64,000 bases of DNA from Deltaproteobacteria bacterium (GTDB lineage: Bacteria > SZUA-79 > Acidulodesulfobacterales > Acidulodesulfobacteraceae), in NCBI GenBank assembly GCA_023489335.1, contig JAMDCP010000011.1:62001-126000 (forward strand), in the 5' to 3' direction. Under the pieces are notes generated by a model. It saw nothing but the letters and a program-made list of their open reading frames with translations. It was not told where the DNA came from and did no database searches. Positions 53,955 through 60,824 of the stretch are shown here, one piece after another. Numbering within the stretch: position 1 is the first letter of the stretch; every line of letters begins with the position of its first letter. Both the position numbers and the translations under genes were made by a program.

Positions 53955-55671
53955 TACATATTACGATAGGTACAGGTACGAATTTTATTTAGTTTTATTA
54001 TCCATACTTGCATTTATCGTTCATCTGCACCTTGCCTCCACTTTAAACCTGGGCAATGATGAAGCCCATTATTATGTTTGGTCGCTAAAACCGTCATTGG
54101 GTTATCTCGACGACGCCCCGTTCGTCGGCTATGTTATTTATTTTTTTACGGGGCTTTTGGGAAAAAGCGAGCTTAATGTCAGGCTTGGTGCGGTTATTTT
54201 TTCGTTTTTCGACGGCTTTTTAATATACTATCTTACATATATGCTCTTTAAAAATAAAAGGGCGTCTTTTTTTGCTTTTTTGTTTTTTTTATCGGCGGTA
54301 ATATTTAGCACCGTCCTATCCGTTATGATGCTGCCCGACGCATCCCTGCTGTTTTTCTATCTGTGTTTTCTGATTATATTTTATAAAGCCCTTGAGCATA
54401 AAAACAAAAACAGGAGCAAATATAGTCTGATTTTATGGATGCTTACAGGCCTGTTTTTAGGCCTTGCATTTTTAAGCAAATATACCGCCGCTTTAATCCC
54501 CCCTTCCATTCTCTTATATCTATTGGTTTCTAAGAAAAATAGAGCCGTTTTAAAAACTTTTTATCCGTATCTGGCTCTTGCCGCCGCCATTGTCGTTTTT
54601 TCGCCCGTAATCTATTGGAATTTTACCCATAATTTTATATCCTTTAAATTTCAGCTCTCGCACGGCTTTTCGCGCCCGGAACCCGGAATATCTTTATTTA
54701 TGCAAGGGTGGCTGGGACAATTTTTAGTGGTTACGCCGTTCATCTACCTGTTTCTTATCGGAACATTCGTTTATTCCCTAAAATTTATTTCGCAATGGTT
54801 CGGCAGGAATATAAAGGGGTCTGATTTAGACCCCTTTATAGATAATGCGGATATTGCCGGGGGCTTTTTGTACTCCGTTTGCCTGTCTCTTCCTATACTG
54901 GCTTTTTTCATCGTAAACGGATATTCCCACAGAATACTCGTTCACTGGCCGGATATAGGCTATATGCCGGCATTTTCCATTATGGGATATGTTGCGGATA
55001 GGATTAGTAAAAGTAGAAAACAAACGAAGCTATTGGAAAAATTCAAATCTAAGGCTGCTAAATCATATGTGTATTTTGCGCTCTTTTCCGGTTTTTTCTT
55101 AAGTTTTGTATTATACAATCAAATATATTATAATTCGATACCAATAGGAAAAATAATAAGATATATCGATAAGGAGAAAAGCCTTAAAAGACGCTGGTTC
55201 TTTTCATTGATTCCCCACATACCGGGAAAACCCAAAACGGCCGACATAACAAACGACCTTTTCGGGTGGGGGAAAGGGGCAAAATATATCGGTATTGTTT
55301 ATAAGGGATATGAGGCGGTTTATCATCCGCTTTTCATCCTGACCCACCATTATGCCATTGCGGACGAGTTAGTATATTACGGGGGTTATAAGCCTGCGGC
55401 GAATATTTATAATATATCGGGGTTTTTAAACCAATACGACCTGTGGCAAAATTTAAACAAAATAAACGGAAAAAATGCCCTTTTTATAATGGATAATAAA
55501 TATATGGTAAATCCGGTGCGGATATATAAGAAGGATTTTAAATCGATAAAAAAAATCGGCAGGCTGGATATTTACATTAAATTTAGACCAGTCAGGGTTT
55601 ATTACCTGTATTTAATGAAAGATTTTAACGCGAAAAGGGCTGTAAGGCATATCAAAAAAAGGATGTTTTAA
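53917..55671 (+). CDS. Glycosyltransferase family 39 (PMT/ArnT-like) membrane protein
   Basis: A 584-aa protein with about ten to twelve predicted membrane helices. After the first helix comes NLGNDEAHYYVWSLKPSLGYLDDAPFVG, the luminal/periplasmic loop with the catalytic acidic pair typical of GT39/GT83 enzymes using polyprenyl-phosphate sugars. The soluble C-terminal part resembles ArnT-type enzymes only loosely. Acceptor unknown; with a dolichol-phosphate-mannose-synthase-like gene downstream, a lipid-linked sugar pathway is plausible. TTG start, overlapping the upstream gene by 38 bases. Confidence 0.85.
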   Translation: MKSATDKILDYFNTYYDRYRYEFYLVLLSILAFIVHLHLASTLNLGNDEAHYYVWSLKPSLGYLDDAPFVGYVIYFFTGLLGKSELNVRLGAVIFSFFDGFLIYYLTYMLFKNKRASFFAFLFFLSAVIFSTVLSVMMLPDASLLFFYLCFLIIFYKALEHKNKNRSKYSLILWMLTGLFLGLAFLSKYTAALIPPSILLYLLVSKKNRAVLKTFYPYLALAAAIVVFSPVIYWNFTHNFISFKFQLSHGFSRPEPGISLFMQGWLGQFLVVTPFIYLFLIGTFVYSLKFISQWFGRNIKGSDLDPFIDNADIAGGFLYSVCLSLPILAFFIVNGYSHRILVHWPDIGYMPAFSIMGYVADRISKSRKQTKLLEKFKSKAAKSYVYFALFSGFFLSFVLYNQIYYNSIPIGKIIRYIDKEKSLKRRWFFSLIPHIPGKPKTADITNDLFGWGKGAKYIGIVYKGYEAVYHPLFILTHHYAIADELVYYGGYKPAANIYNISGFLNQYDLWQNLNKINGKNALFIMDNKYMVNPVRIYKKDFKSIKKIGRLDIYIKFRPVRVYYLYLMKDFNAKRAVRHIKKRMF

Positions 55672-55685
55672 TCTCAATCTTATTA

Positions 55686-55818
55686 AATTCCCCTTTTTTA
55701 AAAGGGGAATGCGGGTGACATTAAAGATATCGCAGCCGATAAATAGAAATTGCTTTTAATTCCCCTTTCTCTGAAAGGGGTGTCATTTTGCCTTTCAGGC
55801 AAAATGACGGGGTATTTA
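55686..55818 (+). repeat. Modular palindromic repeat R4
   Basis: Arm AATTCCCCTTTTTTAAAAGG, a 50-base spacer containing AAAGATATCGCAGCC, then a second arm of the CCCCTTTCTCTGAAAGGGG type, central hairpin CATTTTGCC / GGCAAAATG and ACGGGGTATTTA. The spacer and second arm recur in R5. Confidence 0.75.
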
Positions 55819-55855
55819 TAAATAAATTTCTTTTTTCAAAATTTAAATTAAACAT

Positions 55856-56596
55856 ATGAAAATACTTGTTGCGATACCGACATATAACGAAAGAGAAAAT
55901 ATCGGAAGGATGATAGAATCGGTTCTGAATTTGAACGAGAATGAAACGGTTAAAGGGTTGAATGCCGTTATTAACCTTGTAATAATCGACGATAATTCGC
56001 AGGACGGAACCCAGGAAATCGTAAAGGGTTTTATTGGGATTGGCAGAGGAAATCTGTTTCTTATTTCGAGGGAAAAAAAATTAGGTCTTGGGACGGCTTA
56101 TGTTGCGGCATTTAAGTTTGCCATAGACGGGGGCTTCGATTATGTTATTACGATGGATTGCGATTTTTCCCATAATCCGGATGAGATTATCGGTTTTATT
56201 GAACTTATGAATGCTCAAAAGTGCGGAATGATTGTAGGTTCAAGATATATCGGGGGGATAAGGATAATAAACTGGAGTATGAAGAGGCTTTTGATTTCCT
56301 ATTTTGCAAATATTTACGCCAAATTGGTTACGGGAGTTAAAATCGGCGATTTGACGGGCGGTTTTAATATGTATGATGTAAACTGCCTTAAAAAGGTAAA
56401 TTTAAACGGCATCAGTTCGAGGGGATACGCCTTTCAAATCGAGATGAAATACAGGATAAAAAAAGCGGGCTGCGGCTTAGAGGAATATCCCATAATATTT
56501 TACGAAAGAACTAAGGGTAAATCCAAGATGTCGAACGGCATTATTTTTGAGGCTTTTTTCGCGGTAATAAGGCTCAGGCTTGGGCTTTATAAGTAA
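55856..56596 (+). CDS. Glycosyltransferase family 2, dolichol-phosphate-mannose-synthase-like
   Basis: A 246-aa GT-A enzyme: VAIPTYNERENIGRMIESVL at 4-23, IDDNSQDGT near 43-51, and the DXD-type MDCDFSHNPDEI near 99-110. It is soluble, with no C-terminal membrane domain. The family transfers mannose or glucose from a nucleotide sugar to polyprenyl phosphate, a donor the GT39 protein upstream could use. Confidence 0.9.
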   Translation: MKILVAIPTYNERENIGRMIESVLNLNENETVKGLNAVINLVIIDDNSQDGTQEIVKGFIGIGRGNLFLISREKKLGLGTAYVAAFKFAIDGGFDYVITMDCDFSHNPDEIIGFIELMNAQKCGMIVGSRYIGGIRIINWSMKRLLISYFANIYAKLVTGVKIGDLTGGFNMYDVNCLKKVNLNGISSRGYAFQIEMKYRIKKAGCGLEEYPIIFYERTKGKSKMSNGIIFEAFFAVIRLRLGLYK

Positions 56597-56716
56597 TGCC
56601 CCAATTTTTAAGTTGGGTATTTAATTTCCCTTTTTGGTATTGTTTTTGTATTTGAATTTCATTTTATGATATTGTATAATAGTTTAGTTTTTTTTAAGTC
56701 GGGGTAAATTTAAACT

Positions 56717-57277
56717 ATGGATAAAACTATGGATAAGTTAAATGTCGTCAATTCAATCAATGATTTAAAGGGTTTTGTCAGGGAGATTCCCGATTTCCCC
56801 CAAAAAGGGATTAATTTTAAAGATATAACGCCCCTTCTTGCAAACCCCAAGGCTTTTGCATTTTCCATCGATAGCCTTGCAAACAAATATCTAAACGAAA
56901 GGATTGATTATGTCGTTTGCATAGAGGCAAGGGGTTTTGTGGTGGGTTCTGCGCTTGCTTACAGGCTGGGGTCGGGTGTAATAATTGTTAGAAAGCCGGG
57001 CAAACTTCCGTACGAGTGCAATTCTTTATGCTACGACTTAGAATACGGAAGCGCAACGCTTGAAATTCATAAAGACGCATTAAAAAAGGGGGACAGGGTA
57101 ATTATCGCCGATGATGTTTTGGCAACCGGCGGTACGGCTCTTGCCGCAATCAACCTTGTAAAAGAGTTTGGCGCAGAGGTGGCGGATGCGGCGTTTTTAG
57201 CCGAGCTTTCGTTTTTAAACGGAAGAGGCAAATTAAAGCCATATACTATTAATTCCTTGATGAAATTTGATTATTAA
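56717..57277 (+). CDS. apt: Adenine phosphoribosyltransferase
   Basis: Salvages adenine to AMP with PRPP. The 186-aa protein has the opening FVREIPDFPQKGINFKDITPLL near 16-37, YVVCIEARGFVVGSALAYRLG near 71, and the PRPP-binding VIIADDVLATGGTALA near 127-142. It would use the adenine released by the MtnP enzyme encoded at 3.7 kb. RBS is weak (GGGGTAAA). Start at Met1 or Met5. Confidence 0.95.
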   Translation: MDKTMDKLNVVNSINDLKGFVREIPDFPQKGINFKDITPLLANPKAFAFSIDSLANKYLNERIDYVVCIEARGFVVGSALAYRLGSGVIIVRKPGKLPYECNSLCYDLEYGSATLEIHKDALKKGDRVIIADDVLATGGTALAAINLVKEFGAEVADAAFLAELSFLNGRGKLKPYTINSLMKFDY

Positions 57278-57316
57278 CGATATATAAATAAAATCAACAT
57301 TATTTAAGGGGGGTTT

Positions 57317-57706
57317 ATGAAAAAGGGTTTTACGATTATTTTTATCGTTCTTGTCATTGTTTTAGGTTATATTGTCGTTCATGCAATTACTGCTCCGGTT
57401 AAGTTATCGGCCGCGCAGCTTGGAGCCGAACTCATTCATTCCCATAAAAACGGCATCGATTGCTTTGCCTGCCACGCAATAAACGGCAAGGGCGGTAATG
57501 TCGGCCCAGATCTTTCGAAAGAAGGAGCTCTTAAACATTCTATTAAATGGCTCGAGGTTCAAATTGCAACACCGGCAAAGCATTTTAAACCCGGTTCCAT
57601 GGTTAAGATAAACGGCAAAACATATATGGCTATTATGCCCGACCACAAGATGCTTTCCAAAAAAGAGCTTTTTGAGCTTGCGTCTTATCTGGATTCGTTG
57701 AAATAA
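57317..57706 (+). CDS. Membrane-anchored monohaem cytochrome c
   Basis: A 129-aa class I-type cytochrome c. The signal or membrane anchor is at 5-24 (no clear cleavage site, so probably anchored and facing the periplasm). The haem site is CFACH with Cys49, Cys52 and His53; GGNVGPDLS follows, and the distal Met is probably in AIMPDHKML near 107-115. A strong AAGGGGGG precedes the ATG. Its partners are unknown; the cyc2-like gene 3 kb downstream makes it a candidate periplasmic electron shuttle, which is inference. Confidence 0.88.
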   Translation: MKKGFTIIFIVLVIVLGYIVVHAITAPVKLSAAQLGAELIHSHKNGIDCFACHAINGKGGNVGPDLSKEGALKHSIKWLEVQIATPAKHFKPGSMVKINGKTYMAIMPDHKMLSKKELFELASYLDSLK

Positions 57707-57725
57707 ACAAATCAGACCCTTTTTT

Positions 57726-57886
57726 TAAATACCCCGGCATTCAGCTTGCGGCTGACTGCCACCCCTTTTAAAAAAGGGGAATAGGGGAATCATCAAAGAT
57801 ATCGCAGCCTATATGCCTTTGCCTTTAATTCCCCTTTCTCTGAAAGGGGTGTCATTTTGCCCTAAGGCAAAATGACTGGGTATTTA
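57726..57886. repeat. Compound modular repeat R5
   Basis: A reverse element (TAAATACCCC, hairpin CAGCTTGCGGCTG, CCACCCCTTTTAAAAAAGGGG) is followed by the same spacer as in R4 (AAAGATATCGCAGCC), then arm CCCCTTTCTCTGAAAGGGG, hairpin CATTTTGCC / GGCAAAATG and a variant end ACTGGGTATTTA. Confidence 0.75.
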
Positions 57887-57890
57887 GATT

Positions 57891-57924
57891 TTTTGAGGGG
57901 GGGCGAACCCCCTCAAATTTTTTT
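57891..57924 (+). terminator. Rho-independent terminator upstream of the isc cluster
   Basis: Stem TTTTGAGGGGG / CCCCCTCAAA with a 6-base loop (GGCGAA), followed by seven T. It ends transcription coming from the cytochrome c gene and repeat R5 just before the isc control region. Confidence 0.8.
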
Positions 57925-57930
57925 GCAATA

Positions 57931-57955
57931 ATACTTGACTAATTTAGTAAAGTAT
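57931..57955. promoter_or_regulatory. Rrf2/IscR-like operator with embedded -35 box
   Basis: Inverted repeat with 12-base arms ATACTTGACTAA and TTAGTAAAGTAT around one T (11 of 12 positions pair). The TTGACT inside the left arm could be a -35 box, with a weak TTTACT at 57958-57963 as -10. Palindromes of the ACTTGACTAA type are like those bound by Rrf2-family Fe-S regulators. The first downstream gene is the iscS homologue, about 235 bases away; no iscR gene lies in the window. Confidence 0.5.
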
Positions 57956-58033
57956 GTTTTACTTAAAGAAAGTGAATTGTCATTCCTGCGTACACAGGAA
58001 TCGATAAAATAAAGCGGATGCCTTTTCGTCTTT
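57956..58033 (+). other. Leader region of the isc cluster, first part
   Basis: The gap between the cytochrome c gene and the iscS homologue (57707-58191, 485 bases) holds repeat R5, a terminator, the inverted-repeat operator, this 78-base stretch and repeat R6. This stretch has one short palindrome, TTCCTGCG-TACA-CAGGAA (about 57981-57998), and no reading frame of note. Confidence 0.4.
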
Positions 58034-58137
58034 AATTCCCCTTTTTTAAAAGGGGTGTCAGTCCGCCAACGGCTGTATCTTTGCCTGCGTTTATAAAACC
58101 AACGGTTTTATGCAGGCGAAGATGGACGGGGTATTTA
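58034..58137 (+). repeat. Modular palindromic repeat R6, left copy framing the isc cluster
   Basis: Arm AATTCCCCTTTTTTAAAAGG, then GGTGTCAGTCCGCC and a large nested central hairpin: outer arms ATCTTTGCCTGC (58077-58088) and GCAGGCGAAGAT (58112-58123), inner arms ATAAAACC and GGTTTTAT around AAC, then GGACGGGGTATTTA. It is almost the exact reverse complement of R7 at 60211-60315. Confidence 0.85.
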
Positions 58138-58191
58138 GGATATCTTTTTATTTTAATTAATTTAATTTATATTTTAGATTTGGAGGCAAAA

Positions 58192-59388
58192 ATGAAGATA
58201 ATAAATTTTGACCATTTTGCGGCAACAAAAATGAGGCCTGAGGTAAAGGATGCAATGGAGCCTTTCTTTATGCAGGAATACGGCAATCCCCAGAGCATTC
58301 ACACATTGGGGGACGAGCCGAGAGAGGCTCTCAATAAGGCAAGGCTTCAGGCGGCGGAGCTTTTAGGCGCAGCAAGCAACGAGGTGATATTTACGGGGAG
58401 CGGTTCGGAATCCAACAATCTTGCAATTAAAGGAACGGCTTTTGCCAGAATGGATAAAGGGAAACATATAATCGTTTCTAAAATCGAGCATTTTAGCGTG
58501 TTAAATGCCGTTAAGGCTCTGGTTAAACTTGGTTTCGAGGTCAGCGAAATCCCTGTTGACAAATACGGTTCGGTTGACCCTCAGGATGTCAAAAACGCCT
58601 TAAGAAAGGATACGATTCTTGTCAGCATAACGCATGCGTCAAATGAAATAGGCACTATTCAGGATATTAAAGAAATTTCAAAGATAGTCCATGAAAACTC
58701 CGGGGCATATATGCACACCGATGCAAATACTTCATGCGGCTTTATTGAAACCGATGTCAAGGAACTCGGCGTCGATATGCTTTCCGCCGCACCGCACAGG
58801 TTTTACGGTCCAAAGGGAACGGGGCTTTTCTATCTTAAAAAGGGAACCAGAATAATGCCTTTAATAGACGGCGGCATTCAAGAGTTCGGAAGAAGGGCGG
58901 GTACTGAGAATGTTCCTGCCATTGCAGGCGCCGGTGTTGCGTGCGAACTGGCGAAAAAGGAGTTAAAGGCTCGGACCGCGCATCTTCTGCCTATTCAAAA
59001 ATATATAACAAGCGGGGTATTAGGTTCTCTCTACGAGGTGTATCTTAACGGGCATCCCGAAAAAAGGCTACCTAATAATTTAAACTTTGTGGTGAAATAC
59101 ATCGAGGGCGAATCTATGTTGATGTGGCTTAATAACAAGGGAATTATGGTCGCAAGCGGTTCCGCCTGCACATCCAAAATTTTAAAGTCGTCCCATGTGT
59201 TAAACGCTATAGGGGTTGACCCTGCGCTTGCGCAGGGCTCGCTGCTTATTTCTCTGGGCGAGGACAATTCGCTGCAAGATGCCGCTTATTTTGTGAAGGA
59301 GCTTCCGCCGGTGGTGAATAAATTAAGGCAGATGTCCCCTCTTTACGAAGAAGTTATGAAAAACAGGATGCAATCCGTGCAAGTGTGA
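58192..59388 (+). CDS. iscS: IscS/NifS-like cysteine desulfurase homologue lacking the PLP lysine
   Basis: A 398-aa fold-type I protein that aligns over its full length with IscS/NifS cysteine desulfurases. Retained: His100 (ring-stacking His), Asn151, Asp177, GPKGTG and the active-site loop ASGSACTS with Cys326. Changed: the PLP Schiff-base Lys of the usual S-x-HK motif is Arg203 (PHRFYGPKG, codon AGG at 58798-58800), the Gln three after the conserved Asp is Thr180, and the substrate-carboxylate Arg of R-x-S-L-G is Leu352. Normal PLP-dependent desulfuration therefore looks impossible. IscU and TusA follow. Start: ATG with GGAGG six bases before it; an upstream in-frame start at 58081 lies in repeat R6 and is rejected. 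Likely an Fe-S scaffold partner or an enzyme with altered chemistry. Confidence 0.88.
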   Translation: MKIINFDHFAATKMRPEVKDAMEPFFMQEYGNPQSIHTLGDEPREALNKARLQAAELLGAASNEVIFTGSGSESNNLAIKGTAFARMDKGKHIIVSKIEHFSVLNAVKALVKLGFEVSEIPVDKYGSVDPQDVKNALRKDTILVSITHASNEIGTIQDIKEISKIVHENSGAYMHTDANTSCGFIETDVKELGVDMLSAAPHRFYGPKGTGLFYLKKGTRIMPLIDGGIQEFGRRAGTENVPAIAGAGVACELAKKELKARTAHLLPIQKYITSGVLGSLYEVYLNGHPEKRLPNNLNFVVKYIEGESMLMWLNNKGIMVASGSACTSKILKSSHVLNAIGVDPALAQGSLLISLGEDNSLQDAAYFVKELPPVVNKLRQMSPLYEEVMKNRMQSVQV

Positions 59389-59479
59389 AACTTGGCTTTT
59401 GGTAATGTATGGCTTAATTTACATAACACATATAATTTAATATAAAGTAATATAAATAATAAAATAAGGAGGCAGCATT

Positions 59480-59926
59480 ATGCCGGTATATTCGGAAAAA
59501 GTTATGGATCACTTTCAAAATCCAAGAAATGTGGGAGAAATCGAAAATGCGGACGGGGTAGGGGAGCTTGGCAATCCGACCTGCGGCGATATAATGAAAA
59601 TATATATCAAAGTCAAAGACGATAAAATCGACGATATAAAATTTAAAACATTCGGCTGCGGAGCGGCTATCGCAACAAGCTCGATGGTAACCGAACTTGT
59701 AAAGGGAAAGACGCTCGAAGAGGCGGAAAGGGTATCTAACGAGGTTGTTGCCGAGGCTTTGGACGGACTTCCTCCCGTTAAGATGCACTGCTCCAATCTT
59801 GCGGCGGATGCGCTTCATCTTGCCGTGGAGGATTACAAGGCAAGAAAGGCGGGCAAAGGTCCGCTCGGCAGGGTCGAAACACCGGAACATGACGAAAGCG
59901 AACACGATTTGCTCGAGCATGCGTAA
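59480..59926 (+). CDS. iscU: Fe-S cluster scaffold IscU/NifU-N
   Basis: A 148-aa scaffold with the three cluster ligands: Cys in NPTCGD near residue 37, FGCGAAIA near 62, and KMHCSNLA near 106, plus the conserved Asp after the first Cys. The opening YSEKVMDHFQNPRNVGEI is the family signature. The tail (about 20 residues, Glu/His-rich: PEHDESEHDLLEHA) is an extension not found in E. coli IscU. Strong RBS (AAGGAGG). It lies between the iscS homologue and tusA. Confidence 0.94.
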   Translation: MPVYSEKVMDHFQNPRNVGEIENADGVGELGNPTCGDIMKIYIKVKDDKIDDIKFKTFGCGAAIATSSMVTELVKGKTLEEAERVSNEVVAEALDGLPPVKMHCSNLAADALHLAVEDYKARKAGKGPLGRVETPEHDESEHDLLEHA

Positions 59927-59957
59927 TATATAAAGAATACAAGGGACTCGTGAAGTT

Positions 59958-60182
59958 ATGAATTACGATTACGAACTTGATACATTCGGACTTTCCTGCC
60001 CGATGCCTATCATAAAGGTGAAGGAGGAGTTTAAAAACATACCCGAGGGCTCCGTCCTAAAGGTAGTGGCTTCGGACGAGGGTATAGTCGAGGATTTAAA
60101 AAGCTACTGCAAAAAAACCAACCACGAGTTCCTGTCTTATGAAATAAACCTTCCCGAATATGTAGTCTATGTTAGAAAATAG
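59958..60182 (+). CDS. tusA: TusA-family sulfur carrier in the isc cluster
   Basis: A 74-aa TusA protein with the sulfur-carrying Cys in CPMP (FGLSCPMPIIKVKEEF, Cys at about 15) and a second Cys in DLKSYCKKTNH. The second TusA of the window (other at 9987) and about 40% alike by eye. In this position it could deliver persulfide sulfur to IscU or to the altered IscS, bypassing cysteine desulfuration; this is a hypothesis. It is 31 bases after iscU. Confidence 0.92.
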   Translation: MNYDYELDTFGLSCPMPIIKVKEEFKNIPEGSVLKVVASDEGIVEDLKSYCKKTNHEFLSYEINLPEYVVYVRK

Positions 60183-60192
60183 AATAGCGAAA

Positions 60193-60206
60193 GGTATCCG
60201 ATTTAT
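60193..60206 (+). repeat. GGTATCCGATTTAT motif, copy 1
   Basis: A 14-base word also present at 63737-63750 and, with G for A, at 63857-63870. All copies are intergenic. Confidence 0.4.
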
Positions 60207-60210
60207 TTTA

Positions 60211-60315
60211 TAAATACCCCGTCCATCTTTGCCTGCATAAAACCGTTGGTTTTATAAACGCAGGCAAAGATACAGCCTAAAGGCGGACTGCCACCCCTTT
60301 TAAAAAAGGGGAATT
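60211..60315 (-). repeat. Modular palindromic repeat R7, right copy framing the isc cluster
   Basis: Reverse orientation of R6: TAAATACCCCGTCC, nested hairpin (ATCTTTGCCTGC, ATAAAACC, GGTTTTAT, GCAGGCAAAGAT), AGGCGGACTGCC, then CCCCTTTTAAAAAAGGGGAATT. Only a handful of differences from R6 over about 104 bases. R6 and R7 are 2.1 kb apart and enclose iscS-iscU-tusA. Confidence 0.85.
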
Positions 60316-60347
60316 AAAAAATAAAGGATACCTTTTTCTTCCTTATA

Positions 60348-60456
60348 CCGTCATTGCGAGATATCTTTACCGGCGGCCAATAAAAGCCAACGGCTTTTAT
60401 GCCGGTAAAGATGGGTAGCGACGGACGAAGTCCAGCGAAGCTCACCAATCTCGCGG
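60348..60456. repeat. 'CGTCATTGCGAG' class repeat carrying a nested hairpin insert
   Basis: The outer parts (CCGTCATTGCGAG at the left; AGCGAAGCTCACCAATCTCGCGG at the right) belong to the same class as the repeat in the tatC 5' end. Between them lies a hairpin with arms ATCTTTACCGGC (60363-60374) and GCCGGTAAAGAT (60401-60412) and inner arms ATAAAAGCC / GGCTTTTAT around AAC. Its architecture matches the central hairpin of R6/R7 with compensated base changes. Confidence 0.75.
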
Positions 60457-60525
60457 TTATTATGCTAAATACTAAGGATTGGTTTGCCAAGTACATAATT
60501 CCAAAAAAATATTTTATTTTAAGTA

Positions 60526-60554
60526 TTGACAAAGGGTAATTTTAAGTATATATA
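60526..60554 (+). promoter_or_regulatory. Probable promoter of the cyc2-like gene
   Basis: TTGACA at 60526-60531 and TATATA at 60549-60554 with a 17-base spacer. Consensus -35; the region of the -10 is a long alternating TA stretch. It is about 270 bases before the start codon, giving a long untranslated leader. Confidence 0.55.
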
Positions 60555-60569
60555 TTATATATATTAAAT

Positions 60570-60810
60570 CATATATTGCCCATAACGGTGCGTTTTAAGC
60601 CTTTCGATGCAGGGCGTATGTGTGGAACGGAAACGGTTAAAAAGCGAATGCAATCTGGAAAATAAATTAAAATCTTTATTAATTTAAGGAGGTGGAGAGG
60701 GAGAAATAGATTAAAGCATGTCGTCCCCGCAGAGCATATGAACGGGGATTTGCAGTTTAATGAATGTTTGTTAGTTCTGTTTTTTTATTAATTTTTAATT
60801 TTAACTTTAA
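60570..60810 (+). other. Long 5' leader of the cyc2-like gene
   Basis: The gap 60183-60824 (642 bases) contains R7, the compound repeat at 60348, a promoter and this leader. The leader has GCCC (60578-60581) and GGGC (60612-60615) that could close a stem, CGGAAACG as a tetraloop-like hairpin, and an AAGGAGGTG at 60686-60694 that is a full anti-16S match but is followed by no start codon within 15 bases. A CCCCG / CGGGG hairpin lies at about 60724-60746. No known riboswitch pattern was recognised. Confidence 0.45.
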
Positions 60811-60824
60811 GAGAGAGGAAAGTT

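Noticed and set aside
58081-58191. N-terminal extension of the iscS homologue
   Set aside because: These codons lie in repeat R6 and its flank; similarity begins at 58192, which has a GGAGG box.
48058-60315. CRISPR array
   Set aside because: The repeats are spread over 12 kb between genes, vary in centre, occur in both orientations and lack regular spacers or cas genes.
60570-60700. Cyclic-di-GMP (GEMM) or other known riboswitch before cyc2
   Set aside because: Considered because such switches control cytochromes in related bacteria, but the conserved GEMM core is not present.
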